Shown here: in pieces, positions 46,001 to 58,137 of the stretch
Layout: each line of letters opens with the position of its first letter
Position numbering within the stretch: position 1 is the stretch's first letter
Source: Erythroxylum novogranatense
Taxonomy: Eukaryota; Streptophyta; Magnoliopsida; Malpighiales; Erythroxylaceae
Length of the DNA stretch: 64,000 nt
NCBI GenBank assembly: GCA_029891385.1
Contig: CM057228.1
Location: 22,902,309-22,966,308, forward strand
Direction of reading: 5' to 3'
The notes under the pieces: model-generated
The model's database searches: none
What the model saw: only the letters and a program-made list of their open reading frames with translations
Told to the model about the DNA's origin: nothing
Position numbers and translations under genes: made by a program

Positions 46001-48308
46001 TTTGGAATACTCGAGAGATTTGTTATATGTTCAATGATTTGAGAAACTAAAAGTTCTAAGTTCGAATGTTTTTTAATTTATATAGAATAGTTACAAGTTT
46101 TAAAATGTTTGATAACTGAAGAAAATTTATGAAATTACGAAAAATGATACAAAGGTTCAATTTCTTATTTTCAACTGATTTGTGAAATTGATTGAAAAAG
46201 TTGGAAAGTATTGAATTGTAATTGTTTCCGAATGTTTTGGAAAATGTTGCGAGTTTTAAAATGCAAAAACATTCTAAAATTGGATGATTTTGTAATGATT
46301 TAAGAAATTGTTTAAATTGTTCGATTTGTTATTTTTGATAAATTTGAGAAATTATGAAAATGGTTTCGGATGATTTGAATAAAATGTTTTTAATTGTTTA
46401 CATTCTTCGATTTTGAATGATTTGATTAATTGATGAAGTTTCTGAATGAATTAATAATTATGAAAATTGTTTGAATTGATAAATTAGAAAAAAATTTGTT
46501 TGATTTATGATTCTAAGAAATTACTATGATGCTTGCATTCTTTGTGTTTAAATGTGTGAGATTCTAACATGAGAATGGCATTTCGTTTAAATGTCTTGGA
46601 AATTGTGCATTCTTGAATGATTGGGAATGTGTTATATAATTGCTACGTAAAATTATGTGTAGTTGTTGATGTTGGTGTGACTAGTTAGACACGATTTGAA
46701 AATCAAGATTTCAAAATGTGCCTTCGAGCAATCCAAATTTTTGTTTTCGATTGTGTGTATTATGTGGGTTTGGTTAGGTCCCCTCCGTATGAGTCAGTGC
46801 ACTGGTCTCCTTTTGAAAGGCTTCTCTTGCCTGCCCGCTAGTGGCATAGGAGCTCCGTTCACGGCTGCACATAACCGCTATGCGGGAATGTACAGTACGT
46901 TCCGTTTGGACCAACCCAAACCATTTTGTTGTGTTATGTGATTTTTGCTTTGTTATGACGTGATGCATTTAGGTTTTTGATTTATTTATACATTGTGAAA
47001 AGTTTTGAAATTACGAGGAATGAGGATTTGAGATTTTCAATCATGAAGGTTTTGGAAACGGTGTATGAAAGATTGAATGATTTGAAAAGTTTGAAAATCA
47101 GTTTTTGAATAAATTTCCGGACGTAAAATGGTTAAAGAGTAAACTGTTTGAAAATTGATTTTCTGCTTATGTTTCAATTTGTAAATATGTTATCCACGAG
47201 CTATTTCAGCTCACCCCTCCTTCTCATCCCCATCTCTAGGTTTTCAAGCAGGAGATCGGATGGAAGTCGATCAAGATATTAGTTCGATCTTTGCTTGTCG
47301 TTGGTATTATGTGTAAAGTTTGATTTTAGGATTGGCTTTGTGTATGGCTTGGAAAGCCACATAAAACTTTGTAGTGTATTCCTTTCGGAATGTAATTAAA
47401 TGCTGAAACTGAGTATGGATTTGAGTTTGTAAATGATTATGGAATTGGTTTATGTAAATAAATGATGGTTAGTTTATATGAATGTGAAAGTGGATTATGA
47501 TTTGTTTATAAATTACATATTGATTTTGGATGATGATTGGTAGGATGAAGTATGATTGTGACTTGATTATGAGGATTATAGAAGTGCTTGAGTTATGATT
47601 GTTGAGGTTGTTTATGCTGGGTTACGAGTATGTTTGATTGTGTTTTGGATACCGGACGGGGGGTCCGATGATTCTGGTTATTGTGTGAGAATTATAGAAG
47701 TGCGTTTTATCCTTTACAGATTTTTGGGCTGTTCTAAATACAGTCGTTATGCTGCCCGATTTTCGATGAAATCGGTGTTACGGCAAAGGTAGAAAAAGAA
47801 TTAGAATAAGTGTTTAGCTAAAAAAATGGAATTTTGAGTTATTGCATGATTAAGAAGAATTAAGTGAATTGAGATTTGCATAAGGATGAGTTTCCGAATA
47901 GGGAAATTATATTGTTTTGATTGTATAAGGTTGATAAAGATAAAAAAATACCGGTTGTCGTATTGGATTAGTTTAGGTTTCCAACGCGATCGTATTTCGA
48001 TGAGTATATTTGTTCCAACGGATGTCGGCATTTGATTTCAGTTCGAGTACTTCGTTTGTTTTGGTTTGATTGCGAATTGCATTTCTTTCGTTTTAATTTC
48101 GTTCTATCCGCTTTGTTATTCGTATTTGATTCGTTTATTCGATTGCGTTTCCAATTCATGTATCTGCTTTCGCTTCTTTCACTTTATCATTCGATTTCCG
48201 CCGCTTTGTCATCGTTTGTTTCGTTTGTGATTCGTCCTGCCTCCTTTGTTATTCATTTTTGCATTCCGCCTTTCGGTTGGGATCCGATTCCCGGATCGGG
48301 TCCCAACA
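43080..48308 (+). repeat. Element C, LTR copy 2
   Basis: TGTTGGACCCCGAACTTTTGG to GGGTCCCAACA, 5,229 bp. It is shared by the two overlapping elements of the array: 3' LTR of the left one, 5' LTR of the right one. It carries the TATA-like box at 44800 and all landmarks of copy 1. In its first three kilobases it has base losses (for example TTTCGAA to TTTGAA or TTTCAA in 45600-45900). Confidence 0.93.
44800..44807 (+). promoter_or_regulatory. Candidate TATA box, element C LTR 2
   Basis: TATAAATA in GGAGCCTATAAATACCG, conserved with the boxes at 38848 and 50767. Confidence 0.45.
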
Positions 48309-49046
48309 GTTATGGTATCAGAGTACCAGTATTAGGATCTTATCTGGGCGCTTTTGGATAAGAAATTGTGAGCATTAGAATGGATAAGATTGAATGTGTG
48401 AGAATGTGATATTGATGTGAATAATTTTTCATGAACTCTTGGGAAGAACCTAATTGATTGGGATGATTTAGGTGGATTGTGATAACAGAAATTTAGATTT
48501 GAATAAATGATGAATAAGGATAAATTGATTTGATTATGTTTTTGAGAGATGCAAATTTTGAAAGATGAGATAACTTGATGTTTGAATAGACATTTGTACG
48601 ATGAAATGAGGAATGCTTGAAAGATGAAATTGGTGATAGAAAATTATGTGTAGAAGTTCAAATGGTTGATTTTAAATGATGATTTGGTCCATATTAAGAG
48701 TCATTAAGAAGTGGACCATTGACTTGCATAAAATGTTAAGAAATAGTGATTTTGATATGATTTTAGATGGAGTATTTGATATAAGAATTGAGAAATTGTG
48801 AAGAGATTGAGAAATATGTATGAGAAAGAAATTAGATTGGCTCAATGGTGAGAGGCGTATTCTTAGAAATAACAAAACCTTGAGGGGTCGCGAGTTCGAT
48901 TCCATAAGAAAAGTGATTAATTATGATTCTATCAAACAAATTGATGATATCTTAAATTGATTGAGAAAAGTGATTGTATGATTAGATAAGAAATATTATG
49001 TTCTTAAGTGTGAATTTCGAGGACTAAATTTTTAAGAGGGGAGAAA
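48309..49046 (+). mobile_element. Element C internal domain, copy 2 (738 bp, non-coding)
   Basis: Nearly the same as copy 1 and the same length. The primer site TGGTATCAGAGT is at 48313-48324, the A box/B box pair at 48838-48903, and the purine tract AAGAGGGGAGAAA at 49034-49046 with one G fewer. The matching deletion state of the two domains shows that both descend from one already non-coding element. Confidence 0.9.
48838..48903 (+). other. tRNA-like A box/B box pair in internal domain 2 (SINE-like)
   Basis: TGGCTCAATGGTGAG followed after 54 bases by GAGTTCGATTCC, no base changed from the first copy (42868-42933). Confidence 0.5.
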
Positions 49047-52000
49047 TGTTGGACCCGAACTTTTGGTGAAGATTAGAAATATTAAAATGAATTTAAATGA
49101 GAAAGAAATTGGTGAGAAAATTTATGAATTTAAGAAAATTTGATGAATTTAACAAAATTTATGAAAAAGAATTGTTTAGTTTTGATGACTTCAATATTTG
49201 AGTTGATTTGTATAGGTTATGAAAGTTTAAGAGAATGAGTTGATTTGACTTGGAAGTTGAAAATTAAGAAATAAAGAGAAAAGTGTAAATTTTTTTTTGA
49301 AGAATTAAGGAAAAGTTTGACTTTTTGGGGTTAAAAGTTGACTTTTGATTTTGGCCAAATTTGAGGAAATGATCTTCTTGAGACTTGTAGCTTCTGTCGA
49401 GAGCTTTTCGTAGCCATAAAGTTTGATATTTTTTGATATCGAAAGTAAAAGTTATGATTTTTTGAAGTTAGTGTATTTTGCTTTGTGTTTTGAAAATGTT
49501 CATAGGGTAAGTTTGCGTGTGTTATGTTTTGATGCAAATCGTCGTAAGGTTGTGGTCTGAATTAGAGAAAGTGGCCTTAATGAAAGTTGTAGCTTGTATG
49601 TCAATCTTTCTGACGCCATAAAGTTTGCAATTTTTTGATATCGGGGGTAGGAGTTATGATCGATTGAAATTTGGAAGTTGTTTAGGAAAAGTTGATTAGG
49701 ACAGAACCTTTGATTGGATTTTTTGACCCCTTTAGAGATGAAATTGATTTTAGAGTTCTGCATGGAAGTTGTAGATCTTCCTTTTATCTTTCCATAGACA
49801 CCAATTTTGTAATGTTGGGAGTTCGGGATTAAGAGTTGTGATTTTTGAAAAATTTGGTTATATTTGTATATTAGAAGTGTTGTTATTTTGTTTAAAATCC
49901 GACCCTCTCTCAATCCTTTGCGTCTAATTGCTTCGTACAAGATCCGATTGATCCGATTTTTAAAGTGTTAGATTCCTAAGACAATTAGCTACATTTTCAT
50001 GGGAATTTATGATTTTTAGGAGATTAAATGGAAAGAGGTTAATTGAATCAAAGTCAGAGGATTGGTTAAAGGTTATGAGTTAGATAATTTTATGAACATG
50101 GTTCAATATTTTGCAAAAATCGGGACCTATAGAGATCCAATTGAACCGATTATTTTTGTAAAATAAAATTGAGACATGGGGCTACAAATCATGTGAAGGG
50201 ATCGAAGTTCAATTTAGCGCCTAAGGTGTTCAATTTCTTGAGTGAAGTTTGGCGAAGGTTCGATCATGGTTAAGTGCAGGTCTGAAAGTTTTTTGGTCAT
50301 AACTCCTTCGTTTCTAAACCGATTTGAGCATTTTTAGTGTCGTTGGGAACGTTAGACATAGAGGAATATTTTTTTAGAAGGAAGTTTTGCCAAATTATTT
50401 CATTTACCTGCTCCAAATTAGGAGGCAAGATGTCAGTTTTTCAATAATGTTTCAGGGGCAAGTTTGGAAGTTCACTTAATAACTTAAGTTAGAAGGCTAT
50501 AAGAAAGGGGCATGATAGTCATTTTATAGTCATTAAAGGATAAGAAGAGTGTTGTAGTTTTAGGAGAGGAAAAGTCACGATTTCTGCTAGAAAAATGAAA
50601 GAAAGAAACGAAGAGAGAAAGAGAGAAAGAGAGAAGAGAGATGGTCGGCGATGGAGGAGAAGAAGAAGGAAAGTGAAAGTTTATGTTTTTCCATGGATTT
50701 CTTAGGGGTTTTCGATCTTGTTTCAAGAGGAAAGGAGGGAAGAGCATGGAAGTTTCCTTTGGAGCCTATAAATACCGAAAATGGAGGAGAAAAAGGTAAG
50801 AGAGAGAAGTTTTTGATTTTGAAGCTTTTGATGAGTTTTTGGTTTAGATAGGTTAAGGATGTTATGGGATTGAGTTTTCTAAAGTGAATTGAAGAGATTA
50901 TGCTATGATTATGCTTAATTTTGGATGATTAGGATTATGCCCAATTTTTTGATTTGGGAATTTTCGAAATTATTGCTATAGAGAGCTTGGAACTATGATA
51001 CTTATAGATTTCCTACAGTCAATTTTGAGGATTATGTTAATTATGATGTTAATTTTGGATGATTATGGCTTAGGTAATTTTAGAATTGAGGAAAGAAGAA
51101 AGACTTGGAGACTTGTTGCTTTGGACAAGTTCATAGCAAGGATTTGTGGTGGGTAATGTATTTATATTTCGAATTATATGCTTTGTGTGTCTTCTTGAGG
51201 AATTAAGAAAGTGAATGGATTTTTAATTATTGTTTTCGAAAAATATTGTTTTGACTATTTTGATGAAATTAAATGATTGATTGGTTGTTTTTGAAAGATT
51301 TAGAAGAAACAAATGTTTTGGAAGTTTATTGTTTATATTTTCAGAAAATCAAGAAAGAAAGTATTTTCAAATTGTTATTGTTTCCGTATGATTTTGATAA
51401 ATTGATAGAATTTCTGAAATTAATAAATGAATTGTTAACTTTTGACAAATGTTGCATTCTTTGATAGTTGATAATTGAGACACTTTTGGGTTTGAATGAT
51501 GAAAGTTAATGCTTTAAAATTTTATAAAACTATTGGTTATGAAAGTGTTTGAATAACTATGATTTCCAAAAGCTTTCGAAATTGTTATAAAAATATCGTT
51601 TATGTAAAGGTTTCAAAAACAAAAAAAAAGTATGATTTTCGAAGATTTTTGAAAGTGTTTATAAAATATATTTTATGTAAAGGTTTGAAAAATTATGATT
51701 TCTGAATATATTTGGAAGATTTTGATTCCCGAAAATGCTTTTGAAATTGTTTAGAAAATATGGTTTATGAAAATGTTTGAAAATTTATGATTTCCAAATA
51801 CTTTGAAATTAATTATAAATTGTTGTTTATGAAAATGTTTGAAAATTTGTTATTTCAATGCTTTGAATGAAAGTGTTTGAAAAATTAAGATTTTGAATGC
51901 TTTAGAATTGTTTATAAAATAGTGTTGGTGTAAATGTTTGACAATTTTGATTTTCGTATGATTAAAGTCCTTGTTAATGGAATACTCGAGAGATTTGTTA

Positions 52001-54290
52001 TATGTTCAATTATTTGAGAAACTGAAAGTTCTAAGTTGAATGTTTTTTATATATAGAATAGTTACAAGTTTTAAAATGTTTGATAACTCGAAGAAAATTT
52101 ATGAAATTACGAAAAATGATACAAAGGTTCAATTTCTTATTTTCAATCGATTTGTGAAATTGATTGAAAAAGTTGGAAAGTATTGAATTGTAATTGTTTC
52201 GAATGTTTTGGAAAATGTTACGAGTTTTAAAATGCAAAACATTCTAAAATTCGATGATTTTGTAATGATTAAAAAATTGTTTAAATTGTTCGATTTGTTA
52301 TTTTGATAAATTTGAGAAATTATGAAAATGGTTTGGATGATTTGAATAAAATGTTTTAATTTTTACATTATTCGATTTTGAATGATTTGATTAATTGATG
52401 AAGTTTCTGAATGAATTAATAATTATGAAAATTGTTTGAATTGATAAATTAGAAAAAAAAATTGTTTGATTTATGATTATAAGAAATTACTATGATGCTT
52501 GCATTCTTTGTCTTTAAATGTGTGAGATTGTAACATGAGAATGGCATTTCGTTTAAATGTCTTAGAAATTGTTCATTCTTGAATGATTGGGAATGTGTGA
52601 TATAATTGCTACGTGAAATTATGTGTAGTTGTGGATGTTGGTGTGACTAGTTAGACACGATTTGAAAATCAAGATTTCGAAATGTGCCTTCGAGCAATCC
52701 GAATTTTTGTTTTCGATTGTGTGTATTATGTGGGTTTGGTTAGGTCCCCTCCGTATGAGTCAGTACACTAGTCTCCTTTTGAAAGGCTTCTCTCGCCTAC
52801 CCGCTAGTGGCATAGGAGCTCCGTTCACGGCTGCACATAACCGCTATGCGGGAATGTGCAGTACGTTCCGTTTGGGCCAACCCAAACCATTTTGTTGTGT
52901 TATGTGATTTTTGCTTTGTTATGATGTGATGCATTTATATGTGATGCATTTAGGTTTTTGATTTATTTATACATTGTGAAAAGTTTTGGAATTACGAGTA
53001 ATGAGGATTTGAGATTTTCAACCATGAAGGTTTTGGAAACGGTGTATGAAAGATTGAATGATTTGAAAAGTTTGAAAATGAGTTTTTTAATAAATTTTCG
53101 GACGTAAAATGGCTAAAGAGCAAACTATTTGAAAATTGATTTTCTGCTTATGTTTCAATTTGTAAATATGTTATCCACGAGCTATTTCAGCTCACCCCTC
53201 CTTCTCATCCCCATCTCCAGCTTTTCAAACAGGAGATCAGATGGAAGTCGATCAAGATATTAGTTCGATCTTTGCTTGTCGTTAGTATTATGTGTAAAGT
53301 TTGATTTTAGGATTGGCTTTGTGTATGGCTTGGAAAGCCACATAAAACTTTGTAGTGTATTCCTTTTGGAATGTAATTAAATGCTGAAAGTGAGTATGGA
53401 TTTGAGTTTGTAAATGATTATGGAATTGGTTTATGTAAATAAATGATGGTTAGTTTATATGAATGTGAAAGTGGATTATGATTTGTTTATAAATTACATA
53501 TTGATTTTGGATGATGATTGGTAAGATGAAGTATGATTGTGACTTGATTATGAGGATTATAGAAGTGCTTGAGTTATGATTGTTGAGGTTGTTTATGCTG
53601 GGTTACGAGTATGTTTGATTGTGTTTTGGATACCGGACGGGGGGTCCGATGATTCTGGTTATTGTGTGAGAATTATAGAAGTACGTTTTATCCTTTGCAG
53701 ATTTTTGGGCTGTTCTAAATACAGTCGTTATGCTACCCGATTTTCGATGAAATCGGTGTTACGACAAAGGTAGAAAAAGAATTAGAATAAGTGTTTAGCT
53801 AAAAAAAATGGAATTTTGAGTTATTGCATGATTAAGAAGAATTAAGTGAATTGAGATTTGCATAAGGATGAGTTTCCGAATAGGGAAATTATATTGTTTT
53901 GATTGTATAAGGTTGATAAAGATAAAAAAATACCGGTTGTCGTATTGGATTAGTTTAGGTTTCCAACGCGATCGTATTTTGATGAGTATATTTGTTCCAA
54001 CGGATGTCGGCATTTGATTTCAGTTCGAGTACTTCGTTTGTTTTAGTTTGATTGCGAATTGCATTTCTTTCGCTTTAATTTCGTTCTATCCGCTTTGTTA
54101 TTCGTATTTGTTTCGTTTATTCGATTGCGTTTCCAATTCATGTATCCGCTTTCGCTTCTTTCACTTTATCATTCGATTTCCGCCGCTTTGTCATCGTTTG
54201 TTTCGTTTGTGATTCGTCCCGCCTCCTTTGTTATTCATTTTTGCGTTCCGTCTTTCGATTGGGATCCGGTTCCCGAATCGGGTCCCAACA
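49047..54290 (+). repeat. Element C, LTR copy 3
   Basis: TGTTGGACCCGAACTTTTGG to GGGTCCCAACA, 5,244 bp, the right outer LTR. It has the TATA-like box at 50767-50774. It differs from copies 1 and 2 in more places than they differ from each other in several windows (for example CAGTACACTAGTC for CAGTGCACTGGTC near 52761). It also has a 14-base local duplication GTGATGCATTTATAT near 52926. Confidence 0.93.
50767..50774 (+). promoter_or_regulatory. Candidate TATA box, element C LTR 3
   Basis: TATAAATA in the same setting as at 38848 and 44800. Confidence 0.45.
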
Positions 54291-55942
54291 GATCTTGCAT
54301 CTCATGCATAATATATATCAAATATATGCAGCAAAAAATAACATAGAACCTCAAAAACCAGATCTATTCATGCCTATAGATATAGAAAATAAAAACATGA
54401 AATGTAAGATGTTGACATACCTTTCTGACGATCTCCTTTGTTCTTTAATCTTCTTCGTGTTGGGTTATTGTAAACTACAACGATCAATATAGACCATCTC
54501 TAATAAAAGTCCACACAAAGATAGAAGGATGAAATCTCACTAGCAGATGACTAGAATTCTTTCTTTGTGCTAGCAAAGACAAGAACTCTTGTCAGAGTTA
54601 GAGAGAAAAAATGTGTGTGTAAGAAAGAACCTTTCTTTTTTTTCACTTGTGTCTTACATAAGATGCATGAAAATGATGATTATTTTTTTCCCTCTTTGGC
54701 CTCCTATAACCCCATCATTAATGGAGAGTTATGGGAAGTTAATGGTCATGAATAACATGCATTAATGGAAGTTATGGGAAGTTAATGACCATGAATATCA
54801 TGCATTAATAGAAGTTTTGAGAAGTTAATAACCATGAATATCATGCATTAATGGAAGTTTTGGGAAGTTAACGGCCAAAATGGTAGCCAACAACATTTAT
54901 TTCTAATCCATTCCATGCAACGTTTTCTACCCTGATCACATCGTGATACAATCCTGAAACACTCTCTCATATCTTGAATCACCATTCAAGACCATTTTAT
55001 TCATCCTTCGGATCTCCTATGTGTGTGACTCATTAGCTTCTTAATTATGTTGGCCACTTGAATTAACACTTAATTCAATTAAGTCAAGAGCGGTATCTAA
55101 CAACACGTTATAACCCCCAATTGACCAGAAAGTTAGTGGTTTGACTACAAAACCTAAGGCAATGTTGCCATGCAATTTTTTCTTTCACTATCTATACCCC
55201 ACTTGGTTCAGAGTATGTCAGTGTCAACTCCCACTAGATTAACTACGTCACATCTAGTCTAAGTGATATTATATCTTGTCCTGAGGATATCATTACTCTA
55301 TATATCATTGAAGACTCTCTTTCATGAAGCATATCTACTCTAACCAAAGACTCCTAAGTAATGACCCCGACAAGAGGTCGTGGGTATCATCTCTTTCTAT
55401 CAACAGTGGTGAATCCTTTATTGACTACTTAATTATCTCTGAATACGTCAAACTGTACCTAATCACCACCCTATGAGTAACCCTTGAAAGGCACTGATGA
55501 ATGAAGTTAAAGCACATGATCAGTATCCTAGATATCCTTCAGCACCTAAAGTCAAAGGATATTTGCACCATTGCTATGATGAGATTATCATTGACACTGG
55601 AATAGAATATCCATATAATTGTCTCATAGTAGGTCAATCTAATGTACTTACTACCCTTAATAAGCATCCATATGTCAACTATAAACAACTCATGTCTATA
55701 ATTTATGAGATCTACTGCTTGATCCAATCAAGGAGTATAACATATGTTATTCTATTCGGATTAACAATATCCCATCTCATTAATCCTATGACTAGGGAAA
55801 ATTTAGATACTAATATAATTATACATGATATGAATCTCATTATTATGATCTCATCATGAGTTCCTCTATGCGATGTTTTGTATCAAGGACTTCATTAAAT
55901 CAATTTAAGATCAACATCAAATCTATAAATGTATGAACATCA
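54291..55942. other. Non-coding, probably LTR-derived stretch between element C and copia D
   Basis: Wording such as TGTTAGATACCGCTCTTGAC (minus strand, 55104 leftward) looks like the start of a copia LTR, but no partner, primer site or purine tract was found. A plus frame of 120 residues (55497-55859) has no known domain and low-complexity neighbours, and I do not call it a gene. A tandem repeat lies at 54717-54883. Confidence 0.4.
54717..54883. repeat. 43-bp tandem repeat, about 4 copies
   Basis: Units start at 54717, 54761, 54804 and 54847, each ATTAATGGAAGTTATGGGAA followed by GTTAATGACCATGAATATCATGC with a few changes. The last unit decays after GGGAAGTTAACGGCC. Confidence 0.88.
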
Positions 55943-56940
55943 TGTTAAGTCAAAATGACTTTACTTAGATATAATTTTGATGAATAACAAAAAGAAAAAT
56001 AAAAGAAAAGCAATACAAACGAAGCAATACAAACGAAGCAATACAGACGAAGCAACGCAGACGTACAGAAACAAAGACGCAGATGCAGATGTACAAAAAT
56101 AAGACGCAGATGCAGACGTACAAAAACAAAGATGCAGACGCAGACGTATAAAAACACAGACGCAGACGCAAACACAAAACAGAAACACAGACGTAGATGC
56201 AGACACAAAATAAAAACAGACGAAGACGCGAAGTAAGAAAAACAAACGCAGAAGAAGAATTGAAATACAGACGCAAGAGTCAGTTTGGGTTAGTTACAGA
56301 ACTCAACTGATTAACCGTTTCTTTTAAAGATTCAAGAAGCAAGATTCAAGAAACAAGATTCAAGAAGCAGTTGGAGACGAAGGCTATATATACAAGTCGA
56401 ATTCGAAGATTGCAAAGTCAGTTGAAAAATTATTTGAATTACATCTACGCGATCGTAGAAATAATACTGTGCAAATTAGACGAGAGCTATTTTTAACTGT
56501 AACAAGTTCTCAAACACTTTTGTGTGAGAAAGTAATGCAGATAGCCTGCAGAGGCTAAGTGTGAAAGAATACTGATTGTAGAGACCTGAAGAGGCTCGTA
56601 AAGAATACTTGTAAAAGTTGAAGAGATAGTGAAATCTCATAAAGAACTCTAAGGACTGGACGTAGCCCACGGTTTGGGGTGAACCAGGATAAATCGTTGT
56701 GTCAACTACTCTTACTCTATCTCTCTTTTAGATTCAAGTTTTATCATTACTTAGTTCGTAAACAAAGTATTCTCATAGTTTTGATTAATTAGAATCTATC
56801 CGAAGTTCTGTAAAAGAATTTTATTTCTAACATACATTTTTGAAAGAATCTTCAAAAAGGGGAATACACAATTCAACCCCCCCTTCTCGTGCATTCTTAT
56901 ACCATTTTATTAGCATTGTATTAACGTGTGATTCACTTCA
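55943..56940 (+). repeat. Copia D 5' LTR (998 bp)
   Basis: TGTTAAGTCAAAATGAC ... GTGATTCACTTCA, ending two bases before the primer site. It holds a purine-rich minisatellite (56005-56250) and a CCCCCCC run near 56877. Without a second LTR in view, the left limit rests on the lineage's usual LTR start. Confidence 0.8.
56005..56250. repeat. GACGCA/GATGCA minisatellite inside the copia D LTR
   Basis: Degenerate words CAGACG, GACGCAGATGCAGACG and ACAAAAACAAAGA are reiterated, giving a strand almost without T. The overlapping minus-strand frames rich in Val, Cys, Phe, Leu and Arg are translations of this repeat and not genes. Confidence 0.85.
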
Positions 56941-56942
56941 AT

Positions 56943-56954
56943 TAGTATCAAAGC
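56943..56954 (+). promoter_or_regulatory. Copia D primer-binding site
   Basis: TAGTATCAAAGC, ten of twelve bases matching TGGTATCAGAGC. The changed bases would weaken pairing with initiator tRNA. Confidence 0.75.
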
Positions 56955-56997
56955 CTAGTATCCAAGGATCACTATAGCAAAATGTGGATCAAAGATA

Positions 56998-58131
56998 ATG
57001 GCAGAATCACATATATACATTGCAGAAGGAGCTTCAGTCACTATACCTCCAGCATTCAACGGAGAAGATTATCATTACTGGAAAGATAGGATGTGGCTAT
57101 TCATATAATCTACTCATGTCGACCTTTGAGACGTGATAGAGAATGGACCTCATATACCAATAGATGAAGATGAGAATTCTATTCCACGAATAAGATGGAC
57201 GGTTGACCAAAAGGTAAGGATATAGCTGAACTCAAAAGCGAAGTTCTTCTTGACCTGTGCCCTAAGCATAAGCGAGTATGACAAAGTCCACAGATACGAC
57301 ACCGCGAAGGAGATGTGGGACACATTGTCCATTGCTCACGAAGGCACAAGCCAAGTTAAAGAATCCAAAATAAGTATTCTTGTATACCAGTACGAACTTT
57401 TCAGGATTAAAGATGAAGAATCTATTGATCAAATGTTTGGAAGATTTCAAACAATTGTCAATGGATTGAAAGCTCTTGGAAGAACGTACAACAATCAAGA
57501 TCATGTTCGAAAGATCTTAAGAAGTCTTCCGAAGAGGTGGAGACCTAAAGTTACTGCGGTGCAGGAAGCCAAAGATTTGAGCGTGCTAAAGCTTGACGAG
57601 TTGCTGGGATCCTTGAAGATTTATAAAGTTGAACTCGATGCTGAAGACAAGCCCAGACAGGACAAGTCGATAGCGCTGAAGGCCGAAAAAAAGAATTACA
57701 AGAATCAAAGAAGGAGGAAGTCATCAAAAGCGTTAAAGATTGAAGAATCAAAGAATGATGACTCCAGCCAATCAGAACAAGAGTCAAGTGATGAAGATGA
57801 CGAATTATCTTTCATCTCTAGAAAGATAAGATGCATATGGAAGAAGAAGTCCAAAGGAAATCAGACTTTCAAGAAGAATGGAAAAGATGAAGCTAAACCA
57901 GAGAAGTCATATGTCATTTGCTACGAGTGCAATCAGCCTGGACACTACAAGTCCGAATGTCCTACTCTAAAGAAGAAACCAAAGAAGGGTAGAGAAGGCA
58001 AGAAAAGCATGATGGAAACGTGGAAGGACCTAGATTCATCAGAGTCAGATACAAGTTCCGAGTCGTCTGAACATGCAAACATTTGCCTAGTAGCCGAGGA
58101 AGAAAGTGATGAGGTGGTACAATCTGATTAG
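56998..58131 (+). pseudogene. Copia D gag
   Basis: The ATG at 56998 starts MAESHIYIAEGASV, then PPAFNGEDYHYWKDRMWLF and stops in the N-terminal third (after WLFI, DL and RI). From 57250 it is open for 293 residues: AKEMWDTLSIAHEGTSQVKE and RILRSLPKRWRPKVTAVQEA, both usual for copia capsid. A basic/acidic part follows, then one CCHC knuckle (CYECNQPGHYKSEC) and a Ser/Glu-rich tail. A stop at 58132 is followed by the continuation. Gag would coat and package element RNA. Confidence 0.93.
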
Positions 58132-58137
58132 GATAAC

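Larger units (their letters stand above)
37131..54290 (+). mobile_element. Element C array: LTR-internal-LTR-internal-LTR of a non-coding gypsy-like retrotransposon
   Basis: Three 5.2-kb LTRs (37131-42341, 43080-48308, 49047-54290) alternate with two 738-bp internal domains. Each internal domain starts with a TGGTATCAGAG-type primer site and ends with a purine tract AAGAGGGGGAGAAA preceded by TTTCGAGGACGAAATT, wording usual at the 3' end of plant chromovirus (Tekay-type) elements. The outer edges have an imperfect 5-bp repeat (AATCT at 37126-37130, GATCT at 54291-54295). No gag or pol is present, so it depended on a helper (LARD-like). All three LTRs share an insertion-free alignment apart from small indels. 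Confidence 0.93.

Noticed and set aside
55497..55859. 120-residue plus-strand frame
   Set aside because: No known domain, and the surrounding wording looks like noncoding LTR sequence.
55945..56276. Cys/Val/Phe-rich minus-strand frames of 87-103 residues
   Set aside because: Translations of the GACGCA minisatellite; all three frames are open for the same reason.
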